Shown one piece after another: positions 27,301 to 33,246 of a stretch of 60,820 bases of DNA (positions within the stretch are counted from its first letter, which is position 1; each line of letters starts with the position of its first letter). Below the pieces are notes generated by a model that saw only the letters and a program-made list of their open reading frames with translations, was not told the origin of the DNA and did not search any database. Both the position numbers and the translations under genes were made by a program. The stretch comes from JBGUVL01 sp964370395 (lineage in GTDB: Bacteria > Bacillota_I > Bacilli_A > Erysipelotrichales > Erysipelotrichaceae), in NCBI GenBank assembly GCA_964370395.1, contig CAYJIZ010000016.1:1-60820 (forward strand). Reading direction: 5' to 3'.

Positions 27301-27391
27301 ATCATCAAACAACATGTTATATTTCGTTCTATTTGGTGCAGTAGCATTATTCGCAGTTGGAGCAGCGGTTACGTTGAAGAAAAAGAAATAA
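21317..27391 (+). CDS. Surface-anchored GH89 alpha-N-acetylglucosaminidase with carbohydrate-binding and FIVAR domains
   Basis: A 2024-aa exported glycosidase. Order: signal peptide (1-29, ending NAQDA); F5/8-type C module (about 31-165); GH89/NAGLU N-domain, TIM barrel and C-domain (about 190-920); four further F5/8C-like modules (about 937-1490, each with WWNPGG- or LWVSNG-type turns); about five FIVAR repeats (1500-1900, with motifs such as YSQASVDAL and YTEGSWTALQ); a Pro/Thr-rich spacer; and a C-terminal membrane segment ending KKKK. Likely catalytic residues are Glu502 (DPFHEGG) and Glu639 (FDMTWEQDP), by analogy with clostridial GH89. It should release terminal alpha-GlcNAc from mucin or heparan-type glycans. 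No LPXTG is visible, so anchoring appears to be by the membrane segment. Monocistronic, behind AAAGGAG. Confidence 0.92.
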   Translation: MIKRLSCGLLVALMVVTSLQFNTMNVNAQDATKITNIKASGASEKDAGPQKAVDGDTSTAWYSPGTSSMQDYRRFIDLDLNGLYDVSKITIENVEKISNESAYYHYEVYASTDGKTYNKIAYKANNEVAKAQGEDYTVNSEARYLRVNVSFNSKSQVVNLEEVSVYGTLKDDKKQEVAPIEVTDFEDTKWGAEYEKFESDKAYADQKVVDEMYNLVSRVIGEQYKDNFIFELRSAKDGKDVFEISDGGNGKIVIRGNNGISLASGWNYYLKTYVKVVYDPIFASSSMDMPETFPSVGSKILKYTDYEYRYALNFCTYSYSMAFWGWDEYEEFLDWCAMNGVNLVLDIVGQEEVLRQTLKEYGYSDAEVKEYVSGPGYFAWFYMQNLYGMGGPLPDNWFEERVELGRKMHDRMQTYGITPVIQGFGGQVPVDFGMKNSDAAVASPGGWCGYDRPYMIKTYLDQGDIDAGKKDYFQLVGDSFYAAQEKVFGKVSNYYAVDPFHEGGTLPSGFKIEDIYRVVQEKMIAYDKDAIWVMQQWQNGIDESKLKGLANKEQALVLDLQSDLRSQATPMENQQVPWVWNMLHNFGGRMGMDGVPEAVSQKITDAYNKNNYMKGIGITPEALENSPIVYELLFDMTWEQDPMNYRDYTQKFAERRYGGTDAKIEKAWDLLLDTAYKYDASRYYQGAPESILNATPREGAINATSTWGHTAIVYDKKVFEEAAQLFIDSYDKYKDSPAFRYDFVDVMKQVLANASQEYHPVMVEAYRNGDLSEFKRISSQFLDLIKTQDAILGASDDYLLGTWIDDSRTMLTEMDDWTKDLFEFNARNLVTTWGLSKNGSLNDYSNRQWAGLTGDYYYSRWETWINNRIEKLEKGTNFKDPNWVNYAWEWANKKSDQGSSYATTASDIDLKATAQQALTQFGVKTMDDFISGKPDALVNVALGKEVTREDKNTKLANLTDGDTNSGWDTPDVKEVSLVVDLKENSQIKGIEFNLQQIAKNFPMAYTIEVHNGTNWVKVGENAGPTISSLNELECNIIGSKVRFNLRSTDGNNLEAIKELKVFGAPKEEINYTNLSKTGSVTFSREKGGSEGGVKVIDGDFNTWWNPGGANNKDWIQVTTKEGVAQYVDKVKVGFKNTESSDADRSYAFTLTAVDENGTTIELYKRTHDLANLQKHDFTYEIDVNRKIKSVKLFLDDARVVSNSGITAWPCVTELQMLKEEDKQLPSNNVALKKSTSATYTQSGKPSSNIVDGNESTLWVSNGATVPTAVSVDLGKDYNAQYARLVFEQAGRAFKFEVVAKDEAGNTTVILDKKDNNAPLEKEYIIPINKQTRHVTVNFTGSLPGTTPWPAVAELEVFDAPNNAAAGSDVIAKVESIDYSKLIDTDLTSSITLKEKEEKSFVLDLGKEFDLNALEVYKASEGAAQFKVEYLKEDGTFAPIADLNGNVQDKEKMLVTFDKTIFTSQLRFTFLNDTIALREIMVYEADASSPLSSYIVEVEKIANNAKVGDYAGNYTQASKDTLLAAVAQAKAALAQGVNSKEVATWVETLKQAVSTFYREGYVSVSRTQLNVAIDDAKLIQAQLKQLNIDTTEFDKAIASAVTIEETYKVTQAQLDEAAKTLSDMSAKLLPTLEVAQQFAVVKASIENVLKDAKVGDFNGQYSQASVDALRLALQTANETFATAEDQNAVITALQTAKQKFLTSVVVVDTAALKEAIAEAKTYEQKIYSKDSFAALQSVLTQASAIEDDKVSQKDADAMVTKIENAVKGLKVLDRSQLATQIKAVEMLTGSDYTEGSWTALQTALKEAQKTFDMVSVNQSDIDAAQQKLSAAYNALQDKINVGVLKDKLAAASKLNEKDYTKATWDNLLVARKLAQQALDTATSQVAIDNAVKLLETAMDQLVKKPGVTPRPEKPVTPNKPTTPNIPSRPGNSVNTPAAGNGLLNRPNAGSNVNNAQTTTPEVKKEETKKDTTVETTKKPQESITNKTTPKAEADTTSSNNMLYFVLFGAVALFAVGAAVTLKKKK

Positions 27392-27414
27392 GACAGTAAA
27401 TAGTTAAAAAAAGA

Positions 27415-27452
27415 CTCTATCCTTTGCGTAAAGCAGAGAATAGAGTTTTTTG
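27415..27452 (+). terminator. Terminator of the GH89 gene
   Basis: CTCTAT (27415-27420) pairs with ATAGAG (27440-27445), extended by A/T pairs, followed by TTTTTT. The further 170 nt to the tRNA terminator hold no gene that I can support. Confidence 0.7.
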
Positions 27453-27620
27453 ATTTCTATAAAGTATGGCATATATAGGTAGGATGATGTAGTAAGACAT
27501 TCAGGAATTGATTGATGAACTTATCAGTGTGTAAGAAGAAGGACTCTTGATCCACCTATTTATATATCATGAAGTAAAAAATGTCATTTAAATTTTGGAA
27601 CATTTTAATTGATGAATATA

Positions 27621-27644
27621 AAAAAACCGCCTATTCAAGCGGTT
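27621..27644 (-). terminator. Terminator of tRNA-Arg
   Basis: On the minus strand AACCGC and GCGGTT (27625-27630 and 27639-27644) form a stem followed by a run of T, 11 nt after the tRNA 3' end. Confidence 0.75.
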
Positions 27645-27654
27645 ATTTTATAAA

Positions 27655-27731
27655 TGGCGTCCACGACAGGATTCGAACCTGTGACCGCACGCTTAGAAGG
27701 CGTGTGCTCTATCCAGCTGAGCTACGTAGAC
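27655..27731 (-). tRNA. tRNA-Arg (anticodon TCT)
   Basis: Reverse complement folds into a full cloverleaf: acceptor GTCTACG/CGTGGAC, anticodon loop CTTCTAA with anticodon TCT between CACGC/GCGTG arms, T-loop GTTCGAATC, discriminator G and an encoded CCA end. It decodes AGA. Confidence 0.95.
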
Positions 27732-27743
27732 AACTGCTAGATA

Positions 27744-27772
27744 ATAATACCAAAATTACCTATAAAAGGCAA
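27744..27772 (-). promoter_or_regulatory. Promoter of tRNA-Arg
   Basis: Minus strand TTGCCT (27767-27772), 17-nt spacer, TATTAT (27744-27749), 12 nt before the tRNA 5' end. Confidence 0.65.
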
Positions 27773-27797
27773 GGCTAAAATCCAAAAAGATAAGAAA

Positions 27798-27824
27798 AAT
27801 CGAATCCTTATTTTTGATTCGATT
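27798..27824 (-). terminator. Terminator of the glycosylation operon
   Basis: Minus strand AATCGAATC (27816-27824) pairs with GATTCGATT (27798-27806) and is followed by TTTTC. It overlaps the last codons of the glycosyltransferase gene. Confidence 0.8.
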
Positions 27825-28740
27825 CTTTAATGATATAGATAGGTCTGCCTTTGCTTTCCATGTAGCCTTTCGAGGTGTATTGGCCGATGATTGAGACAAA
27901 TAACATTTGTAGCCCACTAAGAAATAAAAGCAAGCAGGTGATTGCGAAAAAGGCGTTAAATGGAGTATGGAAAAACAAACTAGAAAACAATAAGATGATT
28001 GTTAGTACGAAGGAGGAACTGAGTAAGATAACAGCGATAATACTAGCGTACGTAATTGGTGCTGTAGAGAAAGAGAAGATACCTTCAAATGCATATTTAA
28101 ATAGGCTAATGATACTCCACTTGGTATCTCCAGCTGCACGTTCCACATTGTGAAAGTGAATCCATTTTGTATCAAAACCAACAAAGCTGAATAATCCTTT
28201 CATATAACGATTGTATTCCTTTAGTTCAAGAATCGCATTGACCATTTGTCGATTCATCATACGAAAATCACCACATCCATCGCTCATATCTAAACGACTT
28301 AACTTTTGCATTACTTTGTAAAAACTTTTTGATAAGAAGTTACGCACTTTTCCTTCGCCTTCGCGATCCACTCGTTTTCCAGCACAGCAATCGTATCCTT
28401 GGTAAAGTAGTGTTTCATACATTTCTTTTAATAAACTAGGTGGATGTTGTAAGTCAGCATCCATGATGACACAATAATCACCAGTAGCATGTTGTAGTCC
28501 TGCAAACATTGCAGATTCTTTTCCGAAGTTTCTTGAAAAAGAGTAATAGAAACAGTGTGGATCTTTCTCACAAAGTAATTTCATTATTTCTTGTGTGTGA
28601 TCTTTGCTACCATCATTGATAAATAATAGTTCATAATCGATATGATCAATTTGTTTTAAGTGAAAGCTTACTTCTTTGTGGAATAGAGGAAGAACATCCT
28701 CTTCATTAAAACAGGGAACGATGACACTAATTTTGTTCAT
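27808..28740 (-). CDS. Family 2 glycosyltransferase, polyprenyl-phosphate sugar synthase (CsbB/GtrB-like)
   Basis: Attaches a sugar from a nucleotide donor to undecaprenyl phosphate at the cytoplasmic face. The GT-A domain (1-230) begins ISVIVPCFNEEDVLPLF and holds the metal-binding VIMDADLQHPP. Two C-terminal hydrophobic segments lie near 235-300. The ATG at 28740, behind AGAAGG, is chosen because an extension to 28788 overlaps the preceding gene more deeply. The 310-aa length fits GtrB/CsbB. It overlaps the GtrA gene by 14 nt and is last in a three-gene operon. The sugar is unknown; GlcNAc is used by B. subtilis CsbB. Confidence 0.9.
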   Translation of the reverse strand: MNKISVIVPCFNEEDVLPLFHKEVSFHLKQIDHIDYELLFINDGSKDHTQEIMKLLCEKDPHCFYYSFSRNFGKESAMFAGLQHATGDYCVIMDADLQHPPSLLKEMYETLLYQGYDCCAGKRVDREGEGKVRNFLSKSFYKVMQKLSRLDMSDGCGDFRMMNRQMVNAILELKEYNRYMKGLFSFVGFDTKWIHFHNVERAAGDTKWSIISLFKYAFEGIFSFSTAPITYASIIAVILLSSSFVLTIILLFSSLFFHTPFNAFFAITCLLLFLSGLQMLFVSIIGQYTSKGYMESKGRPIYIIKESNQK

Positions 28741-29134
28741 AAGAGATACCTTCTTTCTTTTTAAATATTTTGCTTTTACAAAAACCATAGTTTGCTACAA
28801 CAACGACAACGCTGACAAGTAACTTCGAAAGAAGCGCTGAAACGAAGAGGTATTGTATGAAAATAGCAAGTAATAGATTTTCGATAAGTAAAGTGAGAAA
28901 TCGCATACTAATAAATAAAATGGCTTCTTGTTTTGCATTGTTTTCACTTGCGAAGACAAATCGTTTGTTTGTATAAAAAGCAAATGCGACAGCAGCGATC
29001 CATGCAATACTATTTGCGATTAACCAAGTACAATTTGCTTTTAACAACACATAGTAAATCACATAGTTAACAAGGGTGGTGAGTACACCGACAAAACCAT
29101 ATTTACCTAATTCTTTTAATTGTTTTTTATTCAT
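28727..29134 (-). CDS. GtrA-family flippase
   Basis: A 135-aa membrane protein with four hydrophobic segments and the family start ELGKYGFVGVLTTLVNYVIYYVLL. GtrA/GtcA proteins are thought to flip the undecaprenyl-phosphate sugar to the outer face. The ATG at 29134 follows GAAAGGA; the open frame to 29185 extends into yfhO. It overlaps yfhO by 8 nt and the glycosyltransferase by 14 nt, so all three are translationally coupled. Confidence 0.88.
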   Translation of the reverse strand: MNKKQLKELGKYGFVGVLTTLVNYVIYYVLLKANCTWLIANSIAWIAAVAFAFYTNKRFVFASENNAKQEAILFISMRFLTLLIENLLLAIFIQYLFVSALLSKLLVSVVVVVANYGFCKSKIFKKKEGISYEQN

Positions 29135-31577
29135 GCGTTTGTTTCCTTTCATAATATATTTGTAGAAGTAATAATAAGAAACCAATAATGGAGAAGAGCA
29201 TGGCTACCTTTTTGAAAGGGGCATGAAAGGTAATCGTAATCGAGTGTTGGCCTGCTTTGATAGGAAAACCTACAAATGCTTTGTTTACTTTTTCAATTTC
29301 TATTTTCTTTCCATCAACAAAAGCTTCAAATCCTTTTTCGTAAGGTATGGAAGTAACAAAGTAACCATCTTCTTTTACTTGAATGTTTCCTTTTAGCACC
29401 TCATCGTTTTGTGTTGCTTGCAACTTGAGAGGATCGACTTGTTTGGTGTAGTTTTTTAGCACCTCATAATCCAACGTGTAAAGTTGAATATTTTGAATTG
29501 TGTAGTCACCTTTGTATAACTTTACAGAGAGTGTTGAAATGGCTTGCTGATCAGAAATAACATATACGAATTGTTGGTTGCCATTAGGATAAGGAGCATT
29601 GCCTTTGGATAGTTTGTTTTTAATATTGTTGATTGCTATCATTGTTTCTTTTGTATCTTTGTTTTTATTGGTTTTCACATCAAAGCTTACAATCGTTATT
29701 TGTTTGGGGTTTTCTAAGTTTAAATCCAAGGTAATCGAAGCATTTTTCTTTGCTTTGATACGGTACGAGTCCTTGTTTTTTTCGATTGTTACCTTGTTAT
29801 CTTTTTTTGTGATCGTAGGATTTACTTCTTCTTTTTTTATTTTGCTTTCGTATGTGTTTTCACCTTGTTTTACGACAGCATTGTTGTGAAGAGTATCAAG
29901 TGTGTAAGGAAACAATAGTTGATCAAAAGTCTTTTCACTTATTGTTTGTGAAGTTGCATACGCTTTTTCTAGTACATCATCGTTACGGCAATATTGGTAC
30001 TTGCCTTGTTTTTCTTTGCATGTATAACCAACTGGTACCTTATTTGTCGTAATGATATTTTTTACACCTAACATCGATTGGATGAAAATATGCGAATTGT
30101 CTAAGTTTGCTGTACGATTTGCGATACTGATGGGAGCATTCATAACATCATACAAATAACGATTATAGTCAGTATTATTTGTTGAGGTGTAAGAAGATAA
30201 TTTCATCGTATGCATAGAAGGCACGAAGTTAGCACTATAGAAATTATCGCTAAAATCCATAAAACGTTCATCGTGGATGTTTGCTTCAATTAAATGTTGT
30301 TTGTCTTGGTTCAATACGTTATCATACAGAGATTGTTTTAGGTAAGTATCCTCTGTGTTTACTTGGCTAAATAAAACAAGTACTAGTAAGGTATATACAA
30401 ATATCACATGCGTTCGTTTTGGCTTTGTGATCCAATACAAAATGGCGATAGTGAAGGCTATGTCGATTAATACTAGTAGTTTGTTTTCAAGAAAGAAAAC
30501 AGGGATGAAAAGCAGAACAATGGAATACCAAGCAATGTGTAATTGTTGTTTTGCTCGTGCTTGTATTACCTCGCATAAAACATACAAAACAAGTGGTAAG
30601 CATACAATTAAGATTTTATAGCGTACATATAACGTTCCATTTAGTATGTAAGTAAGCATTGGTAAGCTAAAGCAAGCGATTAAAATCCAGCTAAGTATTT
30701 TTGTCTTCTTATGGGAAATACCGATTGCTAAACCTGCCCAACATAACATCGTTAAACCGCAACCGTAAGGGTTATAAAGCAATCCTTCTAATGATAGATT
30801 AGGAAGCACTAATTGCGTAAGATTTGTGGAAGCCACTTCCTTGGAGTTCGCAAGAATAACATAAGCGGTGGGTAGTAAAAGTAGAAAGCAACATAATATG
30901 GCAATCGTAATGCTACAAAGTAAAGGGAAGAGGGCTTTTCTGATTTGTGTGTGTTTTGGTACTTGTAGTAAAAAGTAAATCATGCATATTACAATCGCTG
31001 CAATCGCAAAGAAATAACTATGAAGGATAATTAAAATCATACTTATGGTAAAAGGGTACAATTTCTTCGTTTTAAAGTAATGATCAATACTGATGAATGC
31101 GATAATTAAGAAAGGCATAAAATTCACAAACATGATTTGACGATGGGAATGAAAGAAAATGCTGGAGCAAGTGTATAAGATTGCGGCAAATAAGCTAATG
31201 TTCCAGGACATACCTTTTTTGCTTAGCCATACAAACAAACTGCAACTACCTAAACTGATTAAGAAAATGCTATAGGTGATCAAGATTGTCTTCATCGACA
31301 CCATCGGTAATAAATAAGACAATAAAACATCTGGTCGAAACAATCCATAATAGGAGAACGAATAGATATTGGTTCCTCCTTGTAGGTGAGGTGCATAATC
31401 GTTGAATAACGTACCACTTTCATAAAAGAGTTGACGTAAGTAATCAGGCACAGTGATATGTTGTGATAAGTAATCTATCTGTGATGCGAACAGCATATTG
31501 TCAGGTTTGCTAATCACAATGAGAAGCAAAGGAAAAAAGATAAGAAAACCTAGACTAAGATAATGTTGTTTTTTCAT
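29127..31577 (-). CDS. yfhO: YfhO-family membrane glycosyltransferase
   Basis: An 816-aa GT-C-fold membrane protein with about 12 hydrophobic segments in the first 420 residues and another at the C-terminus. The first extracytoplasmic loop carries DYAPHLQGGTNIYSFSYYGLFRPD, which includes the acidic residues typical of the family. A large outer domain lies at about 430-780. In B. subtilis YfhO transfers GlcNAc from the CsbB-made lipid carrier to lipoteichoic acid, with GtcA as flippase. The three genes here reproduce that set. ATG follows AAGGAGGTG. The target polymer in this organism is inferred. Confidence 0.9.
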   Translation of the reverse strand: MKKQHYLSLGFLIFFPLLLIVISKPDNMLFASQIDYLSQHITVPDYLRQLFYESGTLFNDYAPHLQGGTNIYSFSYYGLFRPDVLLSYLLPMVSMKTILITYSIFLISLGSCSLFVWLSKKGMSWNISLFAAILYTCSSIFFHSHRQIMFVNFMPFLIIAFISIDHYFKTKKLYPFTISMILIILHSYFFAIAAIVICMIYFLLQVPKHTQIRKALFPLLCSITIAILCCFLLLLPTAYVILANSKEVASTNLTQLVLPNLSLEGLLYNPYGCGLTMLCWAGLAIGISHKKTKILSWILIACFSLPMLTYILNGTLYVRYKILIVCLPLVLYVLCEVIQARAKQQLHIAWYSIVLLFIPVFFLENKLLVLIDIAFTIAILYWITKPKRTHVIFVYTLLVLVLFSQVNTEDTYLKQSLYDNVLNQDKQHLIEANIHDERFMDFSDNFYSANFVPSMHTMKLSSYTSTNNTDYNRYLYDVMNAPISIANRTANLDNSHIFIQSMLGVKNIITTNKVPVGYTCKEKQGKYQYCRNDDVLEKAYATSQTISEKTFDQLLFPYTLDTLHNNAVVKQGENTYESKIKKEEVNPTITKKDNKVTIEKNKDSYRIKAKKNASITLDLNLENPKQITIVSFDVKTNKNKDTKETMIAINNIKNKLSKGNAPYPNGNQQFVYVISDQQAISTLSVKLYKGDYTIQNIQLYTLDYEVLKNYTKQVDPLKLQATQNDEVLKGNIQVKEDGYFVTSIPYEKGFEAFVDGKKIEIEKVNKAFVGFPIKAGQHSITITFHAPFKKVAMLFSIIGFLLLLLQIYYERKQTHE

Positions 31578-31611
31578 TGGTACACCTCCTTGCTTCTAGT
31601 ATCGCAAAGAG

Positions 31612-31707
31612 TTCTTAATGATTGGCTTAACCGTAACAAAAGATATATTAAGATAAAAAGGAAAAGATTAAGAATTCTTAAGAGAAAGTAAGGGGCTATC
31701 TTAAGAT
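31612..31707. promoter_or_regulatory. Cluster of CTTAAG-like boxes between yfhO and the PIG-L gene
   Basis: TTAAG-type hexamers start at 31647 (ATTAAG), 31667 (ATTAAG), 31677 (CTTAAG) and 31700 (CTTAAG, within ATCTTAAGAT); CTTAAT is at 31614. The first three are spaced 20 and 10 bp, i.e. on the same face of the helix, and 31668-31681 is a perfect palindrome. The same motif recurs before the response-regulator gene. This suits binding of an OmpR-type response regulator to a divergent promoter. Confidence 0.55.
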
Positions 31708-31746
31708 TTATTTGCTAGGCTAAAAGCGAAAGAAGAGGGTGTCACT

Positions 31747-32472
31747 ATGAAAAAGAGGAAAAATAGTATTGTTGTGCTTATTGTATGTATTGTGGTGAGT
31801 GCATTTCTAGGGTTTCAAAGTGTTCTGCAAAGTGAACAATACGATAGCGAACTAGCTAAGCAGTTGCGTAAAGTGGATCTTACGAAAACAAATAAAGTGA
31901 TGATTGTTGCGCATCCTGATGATGAAACAATTTGGGGAGGGAAGCATTTGTTGGATAGCAATTATTTGGTTATCTGTTTAACAAATGCGAATAATAAGCA
32001 AAGAAAAAAAGAGTTCCTATCTATTATGAAAGAAACCAATAATGTCGGTATTATTTTGTCGTATCCAGATAAGACAAACAACAAGCGTGATGATTGGTCA
32101 ACACAGACGGATGCAATCAAACAAGATGTGGCATATGTATTGAAATACAAAGATTGGCAAACCATTGCGACCCATAATCCTGATGGGGAATATGGACATG
32201 TTCAACATAAGCAAACAAGCTCCATAGTGAGTGAAGTGACACGTACGCAAAAGAAGTTCAATAAACTTTATTATTTTAATTATTATGCTAAGAAAAAAGA
32301 GGTAAACAAACAACGTTCTCATTTAGGAGAAGTGATGTTGCAACCACAATTAGAAAAGAAAGTGAAGTTAATTCAAAAGTATTCCTCACAAAAGAAAGTT
32401 ATGGATAAGTTACATCATATGTTTGGTTTTGAGACTTGGATAAAAGCCAGTGAATACGATTTGGATTCTTAA
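31747..32472 (+). CDS. Membrane-anchored PIG-L/LmbE-family deacetylase
   Basis: Zinc-dependent N-deacetylase family acting on GlcNAc-type sugars. One membrane segment (residues 8-25) anchors an external catalytic domain. Metal and catalytic motifs are VMIVAHPDDETIWGG (His-Pro-Asp-Asp) and ATHNPDGEYGHVQHK (second His motif). The 241-aa length is normal. Position between the glycosylation operon and the two-component system, with shared CTTAAG boxes, suggests it edits an extracytoplasmic GlcNAc-bearing polymer such as the one decorated by YfhO. That target is inference. Confidence 0.85.
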   Translation: MKKRKNSIVVLIVCIVVSAFLGFQSVLQSEQYDSELAKQLRKVDLTKTNKVMIVAHPDDETIWGGKHLLDSNYLVICLTNANNKQRKKEFLSIMKETNNVGIILSYPDKTNNKRDDWSTQTDAIKQDVAYVLKYKDWQTIATHNPDGEYGHVQHKQTSSIVSEVTRTQKKFNKLYYFNYYAKKKEVNKQRSHLGEVMLQPQLEKKVKLIQKYSSQKKVMDKLHHMFGFETWIKASEYDLDS

Positions 32473-32515
32473 GAAATCTTAAATTGTGTAAGAGCGTTAA
32501 AATATACGCTATAAT
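32466..32515 (+). promoter_or_regulatory. Promoter of the two-component system with two in-phase CTTAA boxes
   Basis: TTCTTAAGAA (32466-32475) and ATCTTAAAT (32476-32484) place CTTAA boxes at 32468 and 32478, exactly 10 bp apart. A perfect TATAAT follows at 32510-32515 with no good -35. The layout is typical of an activator-dependent, autoregulated promoter. The first box overlaps the PIG-L stop codon. Confidence 0.55.
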
Positions 32516-32538
32516 AGAAATAAGAAAGAAGGGTTAGG

Positions 32539-33246
32539 ATGGGAAGTAAGATTTTAATTGCAGATGACAATCCTGAAATTAGAGAAATCGTAAATGTACT
32601 ATTGAGTAGTGAGGGGCATGAAATCATTGAAGCAAAAGATGGCGAAGAAGCACTTCGTTTGGTTGATCAAAGTATCGATTTGATTATTTTGGATATTATG
32701 ATGCCGAAGATGAATGGTTACCAGAGCTGTGTGGAAATTCGTAAGTTATCCAATGCACCGATTCTCTTTTTAAGTGCGAAGTCACAAGAGAGTGATAAAA
32801 CACTAGGGTTTTCTAGTGGTGGTGATGATTATTTAGCCAAACCTTTCTCTTATAATGAATTAACAGCACGTGTAAAGGCATTATTACGCCGTTTTCAAGT
32901 GTACAAAGGAAAACAGGAGGACAACACGCAAAGTTTAATAGCGCAAGAAGAAATACGATTGCACAACATTTGTATTCAACCCAAAAGTGAGCGAGTGTTT
33001 GTGGATGAGAAAGAAGTTTCATTAACTGACATTGAATATCGCATCTTGTTGTTGCTTGCAAGCCATCGAAAACAAATCTTTTCTGCGCAACATCTATTTG
33101 AAGTGATATGGGAAGAACCTTACTATTACAGTGCGAATAATACGATTATGGTACACATTCGAAACTTGCGTAAAAAGATTGAAAGTGACCCACAAGAACC
33201 AAAGATGATTAAGACAATTTGGGGAAAGGGGTATCGTTGTGAGTAA
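32539..33246 (+). CDS. OmpR/PhoB-family response regulator
   Basis: Receiver domain (3-120) with acidic pocket Asp9-Asp10, phosphoacceptor Asp52 in LDIMMPKMNGY, conserved Ser in LFLSAKS and Lys in YLAKPFS. The winged-helix output domain (about 135-232) ends IKTIWGKGYRCE, the family's standard tail. 235 aa. It overlaps the kinase gene by 8 nt. Likely binding sites are the CTTAAG boxes before this gene and in the yfhO/PIG-L region. Confidence 0.93.
   Translation: MGSKILIADDNPEIREIVNVLLSSEGHEIIEAKDGEEALRLVDQSIDLIILDIMMPKMNGYQSCVEIRKLSNAPILFLSAKSQESDKTLGFSSGGDDYLAKPFSYNELTARVKALLRRFQVYKGKQEDNTQSLIAQEEIRLHNICIQPKSERVFVDEKEVSLTDIEYRILLLLASHRKQIFSAQHLFEVIWEEPYYYSANNTIMVHIRNLRKKIESDPQEPKMIKTIWGKGYRCE

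Noticed and set aside
26050..27315. Minus-strand open frames inside the GH89 gene
   Set aside because: They mirror low-complexity Ala/Lys- and Thr/Pro-rich coding sequence and have no ribosome sites.
27010..27391. LPXTG sortase signal at the end of the GH89 protein
   Set aside because: I looked for LPxTG-like motifs before the membrane segment and found none; only Pro/Thr-rich spacer is present.
27581..27778. Open frame across the tRNA-Arg region
   Set aside because: It overlaps the tRNA and its terminator on the opposite strand, so it is chance.
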